From: Sinotaia quadrata
Taxonomy: Eukaryota > Mollusca > Gastropoda > Architaenioglossa > Viviparidae
Length of the DNA: 64,000 nt
Reading direction: 5' to 3'
Assembly: GCA_028829895.1 (NCBI GenBank)
Contig: CM054177.1
Span: forward strand, 34,187,064-34,251,063
Below are positions 62,901 to 64,000 of the stretch, in pieces. The notes beneath the pieces are model-generated. The model did not search any database, was not told where the DNA came from, and saw nothing but the letters and a program-made list of their open reading frames with translations. The first letter of the stretch is position 1. Each line of letters opens with the position of its first letter. The position numbers and the translations under genes were made by a program.

Positions 62901-62941
62901 ACATGACTTTGACATCAAGATAGATTTGGATGTTCCTTCAG
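23920..62941 (+). CDS. RTF1: RTF1, Paf1/RNA polymerase II complex subunit; 16 coding exons, 3' end outside the window
   Basis: Sixteen exons join in frame for 656 codons, all with AG acceptors and GT donors except one GC donor. Human RTF1 is about 710 residues. Residues 1-170 are Ser/Asp/Glu-rich with many SDSD-type CK2-like sites. Residues about 140-215 ([20 protein letters not shown], then a Lys/Arg helix) match the region ahead of and within the histone-modification domain. Residues about 335-470 form the Plus3 domain ([54 protein letters not shown]), which binds phosphorylated SPT5. The C-terminal [17 protein letters not shown] matches the Paf1-complex-binding end. RTF1 promotes H2B ubiquitination and elongation in the nucleus. 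The introns are packed with minisatellites and decayed transposons. The terminal basic tail was not found. Confidence 0.96.
23998..27415 (+). other. RTF1 intron 1
   Basis: A 3.4-kb AT-rich intron. It includes a short (CA)n near 25480-25496 and the hAT-like MITE at 27081-27333, close to the acceptor of exon 2. Otherwise I see nothing with coding or repeat structure. Confidence 0.6.
27073..27341. mobile_element. hAT-like MITE with 8-bp target duplication
   Basis: The element is 27081-27333 (253 bp). It starts CAGTGATTTTCAAC and ends GTTGAAAAACATAG, an inverted repeat with three mismatches over 14 bp. It is flanked by AGTTAGAA (27073-27080) and AGATAGAA (27334-27341), an 8-bp duplication with one mismatch. 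The CAGTG...TTCTCAAC-type end and 8-bp duplication are hallmarks of hAT elements. It has no coding capacity. Confidence 0.65.
27416..27550 (+). CDS. RTF1: RTF1 exon 2
   Basis: Encodes residues 27-71: [20 protein letters not shown], then a Ser/Glu/Gln-rich stretch ending SDDD. This is the nuclear basic patch and acidic linker of the N-terminus. Acceptor GTGTGCAG|GGATTC; donor GATGAT|GTAAGT, both phase 0. Confidence 0.93.
28422..28551 (+). CDS. RTF1: RTF1 exon 3
   Basis: Encodes residues 72-115: [20 protein letters not shown] and a Ser/Glu-rich end. The WT after the acidic run matches the vertebrate protein at the same place. The acceptor AAATCTAG|TGGACT has a weak pyrimidine tract; donor GAGG|GTGAGG, phase 1. 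This frame differs from the longer ATG-started frame at 28378, which is a shadow. Confidence 0.88.
28552..29145 (+). other. RTF1 intron 3 with a ~90-bp duplication
   Basis: The stretch at about 28648-28800 holds two diverged copies of a unit with ATTTTAAAATAAGAACATAC and TTTTTCATGATGCATC motifs. The rest is AT-rich with A- and T-runs. Confidence 0.55.
29146..29320 (+). CDS. RTF1: RTF1 exon 4
   Basis: Encodes residues 115-173: [20 protein letters not shown], then [20 protein letters not shown] and [15 protein letters not shown]. The [16 protein letters not shown] core is highly conserved and lies next to the histone-modification domain. Acceptor TTTACAG|GTGAGG; donor ACAAG|GTAACA, phase 2. 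Confidence 0.95.
31518..31720. repeat. ~55-bp minisatellite in RTF1 intron 4
   Basis: Four copies of AGAAGACTTGTCTATCTAAT with TTTACCATATATTGGATCAT tails begin near 31522, 31577, 31631 and 31669. The third is shortened. Copies differ by scattered substitutions. Confidence 0.8.
32090..32258. repeat. ~45-bp minisatellite in RTF1 intron 4
   Basis: About four copies of a unit with TTTTGGGCTGGTAAAAATAC and ATGTATATTGGTTTCACAAA. Confidence 0.8.
32570..32772 (+). CDS. RTF1: RTF1 exon 5
   Basis: Encodes residues 173-241: [20 protein letters not shown], then [18 protein letters not shown] and [11 protein letters not shown]. It is a highly charged helical segment, as in the family. Acceptor TTATTCAG|ATTTGA; donor AAAAAAG|GTTGTA, phase 1. 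Confidence 0.94.
32773..34472 (+). other. RTF1 intron 5
   Basis: A 1.7-kb intron. Its main feature is the perfect inverted repeat at 33916-33976. A 139-codon frame at 33479-33898 starts with [14 protein letters not shown] and ends in a hydrophobic run. It matches nothing I recognise and is likely chance or a decayed mobile fragment. Confidence 0.5.
33916..33976. repeat. Perfect 26-bp inverted repeat with 9-nt loop
   Basis: AAAGGACCTTTTCACAAACT plus AGTTTT at 33916-33941 is exactly complementary to 33951-33976, separated by 9 nt. In the RTF1 pre-mRNA this would form a long perfect hairpin. Each arm also contains the small palindrome AACTAGTT. Confidence 0.95.
34473..34704 (+). CDS. RTF1: RTF1 exon 6 with poly-Gln tract
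   Basis: Encodes residues 241-318: EEIK, eight Gln (CAG/CAA, 34488-34511), [17 protein letters not shown], then a Ser/Asp/Glu-rich stretch. [11 protein letters not shown] aligns with the family just ahead of the Plus3 domain. Acceptor TTATACAG|CAGAAG; an acceptor 3 bp further is equally in frame (NAGNAG), adding or removing one residue. Donor GATGA|GTGAGT, phase 2. Confidence 0.9.
35031..35275. repeat. 99-bp tandem repeat in RTF1 intron 6
   Basis: CTTTCA-headed units start at 35055, 35154 and 35253, an exact 99-bp period. The unit contains AATCAGTCTTTGCATTTAAG and CACAATCATACAGCAGCCTT. A diverged half copy precedes it. The repeat produces an apparent frame at 35003-35326 that is not a gene. 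Confidence 0.85.
35975..36940 (+). mobile_element. Dispersed repeat family, copy A, inserted in a minisatellite
   Basis: The left end GGTGGAGTAAATTTGCCTAT and the right ~295 bp (GGGTGGATGGGGGCTCGTTA to ATTAATAAATAATAACCATA) match copies at 42791-43965 and, inverted, 61022-62305. The middle differs and holds a foldback structure (35992-36441). The element interrupts the TTCTTGGTAATTTGATG array. It has no coding capacity and its class is unknown. Confidence 0.7.
35992..36441. repeat. Foldback (MITE-like) segment inside copy A
   Basis: CAGTTTGCTATGGTTGGCAT and the following bases (GTTTCGTTGGC) at 35992 reappear inverted at 36412-36441 (CATCGAAACTCGCCAACTGT then AGCAAACTTG). A second match (ATGTTTAC...TGC(A/C)TTG) lies inside. 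The arms are about 100 bp and imperfect. Confidence 0.6.
37510..37800. repeat. ~62-bp degenerate minisatellite, first cluster
   Basis: About four diverged copies of a unit reading TTTGACATCCATTACATT..., then a GATGAGAGTTTGTAGCCCT-like segment. The same family recurs at 39390-39760. Confidence 0.7.
38811..38922. repeat. (GT)n microsatellite, about 110 bp
   Basis: An almost pure GT run ends in (GTGC)n-type variants. It generates false Cys-Val and His-Thr frames on the two strands. It can form Z-DNA and is expected to vary in length. Confidence 0.95.
39390..39760. repeat. ~62-bp degenerate minisatellite, second cluster
   Basis: About six copies of the unit seen at 37510-37800 (TTACATTTTGACATTTATCA, TTGATGAGAGTTTGTAGCCC). 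The two clusters are separated by 1.6 kb containing the (GT)n tract. Confidence 0.7.
40047..40133 (+). CDS. RTF1: RTF1 exon 7 (start of the Plus3 domain)
   Basis: Encodes residues 318-347: [20 protein letters not shown], then [10 protein letters not shown]. The [10 protein letters not shown] motif opens the Plus3 domain. Acceptor GCTTTTAG|TTCTAGG; donor GAAAG|GTAAAT, phase 2. A longer overlapping ATG frame at 39929 is in another frame and is spurious. Confidence 0.95.
40840..42425 (+). pseudogene. piggyBac-like transposase relic
   Basis: Conserved pieces occur in the expected order. There is an acidic N-terminus ([14 protein letters not shown], about 40846). A frame at 41351-41614 contains [20 protein letters not shown] and [12 protein letters not shown], with a stop and then [15 protein letters not shown]-terminal pieces follow: [18 protein letters not shown] (about 41878), [16 protein letters not shown] (about 42011), [14 protein letters not shown] (about 42112) and a Cys-rich tail with [10 protein letters not shown] (about 42340). 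Most of the catalytic centre is missing, and stops and frameshifts separate the pieces. Flanking TTAA sites and terminal repeats were not identified. Family assignment rests on motif order and is fairly sure; the copy cannot be functional. Confidence 0.72.
42791..43965 (+). mobile_element. Dispersed repeat family, copy B
   Basis: It starts GGTGGAGTAAATTTACCTAT. It contains AAGTGTCAGAGTTGGAAGTA followed by AACAACTC, also found in copy C, and ends with ATTAGTTATGGTTGATTAAT and AATAATAATCATAATC. Copies B and C are alignable over nearly their whole lengths. No open frame or clear terminal inverted repeat was found, so this is an unclassified non-autonomous element. Confidence 0.7.
44879..44969 (+). 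CDS. RTF1: RTF1 exon 8 (Plus3 domain)
   Basis: Encodes residues 347-377: [20 protein letters not shown], then [10 protein letters not shown]. This is the most conserved block of the Plus3 fold and is intact. Acceptor GTCTGAAG|ATGGTG; donor ACAGG|GTGAGC, phase 0. Confidence 0.96.
45105..45425. repeat. ~42-bp minisatellite in RTF1 intron 8
   Basis: About seven copies of CATTTTGTAAAGATGAGTAT followed by CCCTCAATGACTATGTAGTGT. Copies differ by short indels. It lies between exon 8 and the acceptor-like repeats of exon 9. Confidence 0.88.
45700..45893 (+). repeat. Four tandem copies of the exon 9 acceptor region
   Basis: The exon 9 junction CTCTTGTTAG|GTTGCAGAAA with TCATTGGTGTTG is preceded by three imperfect copies with AG at 45711-45712, 45771-45772 and 45812-45813; the true AG is 45869-45870. 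Each copy keeps a pyrimidine-rich run, AG and about 20 bp of exon sequence. Only the last continues into the full exon. Confidence 0.9.
45871..45953 (+). CDS. RTF1: RTF1 exon 9 (Plus3 domain)
   Basis: Encodes residues 378-405: [20 protein letters not shown], then TNKGLRLR. It is the strand containing the TRTNKGLRL basic motif of Plus3. Donor TTGAG|GTAAGA, phase 2. Confidence 0.95.
45954..49741 (+). other. RTF1 intron 9
   Basis: A 3.8-kb AT-rich intron. It has a short (GA)n at about 46086-46100, a possible transposase N-terminus on the minus strand (46514-46666), and the minisatellite that runs up to the exon 10 acceptor (49438-49741). The rest shows nothing I can name. Confidence 0.55.
49438..49741 (+). 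repeat. ~42-bp minisatellite ending at the exon 10 acceptor
   Basis: About seven or eight copies of TTTTTCAGAATGTGTACAAG followed by TAATTTTGTGTGTA. Most carry TTTTCAG, and the last TTTTCAG (49735-49741) is the real exon 10 acceptor. The array therefore consists of repeated 3' splice-site sequences. Confidence 0.88.
49742..49937 (+). CDS. RTF1: RTF1 exon 10 (end of the Plus3 domain)
   Basis: Encodes residues 405-470: [20 protein letters not shown], then [20 protein letters not shown], a Val/Pro linker and [10 protein letters not shown]. It matches the family throughout. Acceptor GTTTTCAG|GCATGG; donor GAACAG|GTATGA, phase 0. Confidence 0.96.
49938..51709 (+). other. RTF1 intron 10
   Basis: A 1.8-kb intron. 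A 79-bp unit is duplicated at 50053-50208 (TTCATTATTGATTATTATGT...CATATTAACTT), and a C-run/A-run lies at 50578-50600. No other structure was recognised. Confidence 0.6.
51710..51787 (+). CDS. RTF1: RTF1 exon 11, ends at a GC donor
   Basis: Encodes residues 471-496: [20 protein letters not shown], then [16 protein letters not shown] is conserved. The 3' junction is CACAAG|GCAAGA: GC at 51788-51789, otherwise a perfect donor. The only GT close by (51796) would give a stop in exon 12. Confidence 0.93.
51960..52750. repeat. 53-bp minisatellite in RTF1 intron 11
   Basis: The unit ATTAGAAAGAGAATCATTGT + ATTAGAATTATACTGTGTAC + AGTGTTAACAACT is 53 bp. Five nearly identical copies begin at 52046 and every 53 bp after. 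Degenerate and shortened copies follow to about 52745. The even, near-identical core suggests recent expansion. Confidence 0.92.
52955..53205. repeat. ~27-bp minisatellite in RTF1 intron 11
   Basis: About nine copies of TTTCATAAGCACAACA(A)AT + AG/AATAT-TGG. It lies 200 bp after the 53-bp array. Confidence 0.85.
53387..53508 (+). CDS. RTF1: RTF1 exon 12
   Basis: Encodes residues 497-537: [20 protein letters not shown], then [20 protein letters not shown]. It is the coiled-coil segment after Plus3; LEERAxxLDRxRT is conserved. Acceptor TGTTGCAG|GAGGAA; donor ATTAG|GTTAGT, phase 2. Confidence 0.94.
54340..54690. repeat. Compound minisatellite in RTF1 intron 12
   Basis: Six copies of CAGACTAGAGCCAGACATT with TACTCACTGCA(G/A)TCAGCTATGTATTT occur. 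In three copies an extra GAAATGTAAGGTGACATAAT + CAGTT segment is present, so the array alternates short (~45 bp) and long (~73 bp) units. Confidence 0.85.
55600..57000 (+). other. A-rich segment, possible decayed retroelement
   Basis: The plus strand is markedly A-rich and T-poor over about 1.4 kb, unlike the surrounding introns. It carries broken frames with coding-like composition, such as [20 protein letters not shown] with [16 protein letters not shown] (about 55683-55880) and [20 protein letters not shown] (56529). Strand-biased A content is common in retroelement sense strands. I recognise no RT, integrase or gag motif, so the class is unknown. Confidence 0.3.
57424..57559 (+). CDS. RTF1: RTF1 exon 13
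   Basis: Encodes residues 537-582: [20 protein letters not shown], then a Glu/Lys stretch and [23 protein letters not shown] and DPFTRRxCxPT are conserved. Acceptor CTTCCTTAG|CTACAT; donor ACAAGG|GTAAGT, phase 0. The last ~25 bp are the seed of the following array. Confidence 0.95.
57535..57735 (+). repeat. ~37-bp array copying the exon 13 donor region
   Basis: CTGCAGACCTACTCTTGTTA + CAAGG|GTAAG at the exon 13 end is followed by five copies whose CTGCAG/CTACAG/CTGTAG starts lie at 57572, 57607, 57645, 57682 and 57719. Spacings are 35-38 bp. Copies keep donor-like ends such as AAG|GTTAAG and AAGAGTAAGA. Confidence 0.92.
57736..59086 (+). other. Rest of RTF1 intron 13
   Basis: 1.35 kb of AT-rich sequence with no recognisable gene or repeat beyond short A- and T-runs. 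Confidence 0.5.
59087..59125 (+). CDS. RTF1: RTF1 exon 14 (39-bp microexon-like)
   Basis: Encodes residues 583-595: [13 protein letters not shown]. Acceptor TTCCACAG|ACAAGA; donor AAACAG|GTGCTA, both phase 0, so skipping would keep the frame. It lies in the weakly conserved linker, which lowers certainty, but both sites and the composition fit. Confidence 0.78.
59581..59667 (+). CDS. RTF1: RTF1 exon 15
   Basis: Encodes residues 596-624: [20 protein letters not shown], then LAVTTTDKK. It is a Ser/Pro/Thr-rich linker as expected before the C-terminal block. Acceptor ATTTTACAG|GCTCCA; donor AAAAAG|GTGATA, both phase 0. Confidence 0.8.
59735..62844 (+). repeat. ~60-bp minisatellite filling RTF1 intron 15 up to the exon 16 acceptor
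   Basis: The unit is roughly CAGCCCACTGACTATCTGTT + GAGTACTTTTGTGTTCATGA + CTGGTTTATTTCTATACACA. About 30 or more copies occupy 59735-61021 and 62306-62844, split by copy C. Each unit holds a pyrimidine-rich TTTATTTCTATACACAG followed by CCCACTGAC. The real acceptor is TTTATTTCTTTACAAACAG|CCTAGTGAC, i.e. the last unit. Some unit spacings vary. Confidence 0.93.
61022..62305 (-). mobile_element. Dispersed repeat family, copy C, inserted in the intron 15 minisatellite
   Basis: Read on the minus strand it matches copies A and B, from GCAGAGTAAATTTGCCTATC near 62302 to ATTAATTAATAATAATCATA near 61065. It interrupts a repeat unit between TTGAGTACT (left) and AGTATTTTTATGTTC (right). That flank pair may be a short target duplication (AGTA) with one or two changes. 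It has no coding frame. Confidence 0.72.
62845..62941 (+). CDS. RTF1: RTF1 exon 16 (C-terminal conserved block)
   Basis: Encodes residues 625-656: [20 protein letters not shown], then [26 protein letters not shown] is conserved near the end of the family. Donor CCTTCAG|GTAATT, phase 1. The remaining basic C-terminus should be on a further exon. Confidence 0.94.
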
Positions 62942-64000
62942 GTAATTTATCTTTGCTTGGCACGAAAACTATTCTTAAAGCTCATGAATATGAAGGCACA
63001 AGAATTTTTATAAATTTATTTTAAGATTTTTATATATTTGTTTTCTTGGCAGAAAATGTGTATTCTTTTTCTTTTTTTAAAAGTGTTAATAAAGTTATTT
63101 TTCAAATCAAACTATGTTTAAATGTGTATTTCCCAAACCAAAATATGTAAAACATGCTTGTTCTTTTTTGTGTCATCAAGACATTAAAAACAGAAATATA
63201 TATCATCTTCTCTACATTATAAACAGTTCAGATGGTTCATTAGTGCTTTTAGTGCCTGTCATTTGAGAAACTTTGACCTCTTCAAAACCATATTTAAATC
63301 CAGATAGTGTGCTATACCTTAACAAATGGTTGAAATAGTTGGTATCTATGGTGCCTGTTGAATACATTTTTTTTTCATGAAGAAAGAAGTTATGTTGCCA
63401 GCTTTATTCAGTGGACCATTTTGGGTTATGTTACTTATGCTGCTTTAATTAGATAGTATAACATACATTTACCTTGTTTGTAAAGAGCTATAAAATAACA
63501 CACTTTAAATCAAAATCTAATTGTAAATTTGTTTAGAGCTGTATCATTAGACCTATTTTATTTCCTCATAGGTGGAAGCTGAATTTATCACACCACAATC
63601 ATACAGCATATGTCAATTCTCATCTCTTCATACACTTATGTAACTGAGAGCCAAACCCAGTAAATTTGTCACTACGATCATACAGCATTTGTCAATTCTC
63701 ACCATGCCATACACTTGTGTACAGAGAGCCAAACCCAGTAATATCTTCACGTTTCTGTCTTCAAGCAGTGGCATGGTCTTAATCTAAGTAGCTTTATTAG
63801 ATTTTTATAGATTGAATTTAAATTATAATGAAAATAAAATTAAGGGTAAATAGGCAAATAAATTAAATTGGGATTAACATGCACACCCTGGAGAGAATTT
63901 TGTTTCAGTAATCCATTAGTAAGTATGTAGATAAAAGTAGGTAGTCCCAACATGGTTGTTTTATAGGGGACAAATGCACTTTCTCACACAAATTTACTAA
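62942..64000 (+). other. RTF1 intron 16 or 3' flank
   Basis: AT-rich sequence with no recognisable terminal RTF1 exon. An 80-bp unit (GATCATACAGCATTTGTCAA...GAGAGCCAAACCCAGTAA) is duplicated at 63594-63752. A short alternative end is discussed in the findings. Confidence 0.5.
63594..63752. repeat. ~80-bp tandem duplication
   Basis: Two copies of AATCATACAGCATATGTCAA...CATACACTTATGTA...GAGAGCCAAACCCAGTAA lie head to tail with few differences. Confidence 0.85.

Noticed and set aside
62373..62923. Frames with repeated [21 protein letters not shown] units
   Set aside because: They are translations of the ~60-bp minisatellite; the last one reads exon 16 in the wrong frame.
1..64000. tRNA, rRNA or snRNA genes
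   Set aside because: No box A/box B pair or conserved rRNA stretch was seen by eye; a covariance-model scan would be needed to exclude small RNAs.

Overview
The window is nuclear DNA from a metazoan, most likely an invertebrate. It is strongly AT-rich, its genes are interrupted by phased introns of 0.5 to 6 kb, and it carries many minisatellites and several decayed DNA transposons. Kolobok, piggyBac and hAT-type remains plus the large satellite-filled introns would fit a mollusc or another lophotrochozoan, but the sequence does not settle this. No bacterial gene organisation, rRNA, tRNA or CRISPR array was seen.

Layout. (1) 1-350 is the end of a 173-bp tandem repeat. (2) 742-5073 (minus) is a two-exon gene for a ~1227-residue protein. 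It looks transposase-derived: a long coiled coil, an RNase-H-like core and a C-terminal Tudor/SH3-like module. (3) 6304-8648 is a Kolobok transposon flanked by TTAA, with a decayed transposase. (4) 9012-22891 (minus) holds the first four coding exons of ZFYVE1 (DFCP1): zinc fingers, then a P-loop ATPase/GTPase-like domain. Its FYVE-domain exons are not seen here and should lie left of the window, which would place items 2 and 3 inside a ZFYVE1 intron. (5) 22892-23919 is a ~1-kb divergent promoter interval. (6) 23920-62941 (plus) holds 16 coding exons of RTF1, the Paf1-complex subunit. All splice phases were checked by hand, and the reading frame is open for 656 codons. The last exon(s) were not found and probably lie to the right.

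The two recognisable host genes do unrelated jobs. ZFYVE1 works on ER, omegasome and lipid-droplet membranes; RTF1 works in transcription elongation and histone modification. They share only a putative bidirectional promoter.

The most unusual feature is the relation between minisatellites and splice sites in RTF1. At four junctions (exon 9 acceptor, exon 10 acceptor, exon 13 donor, exon 16 acceptor) a tandem array abuts the splice site, and its unit carries splice-site-like sequence, sometimes with a few exon bases. The gene therefore has rows of decoy splice sites. Two introns, RTF1 intron 11 and probably ZFYVE1 intron 3, need a GC rather than GT donor. A dispersed repeat family of about 1.0-1.3 kb occurs three times, and two copies sit inside minisatellite arrays.
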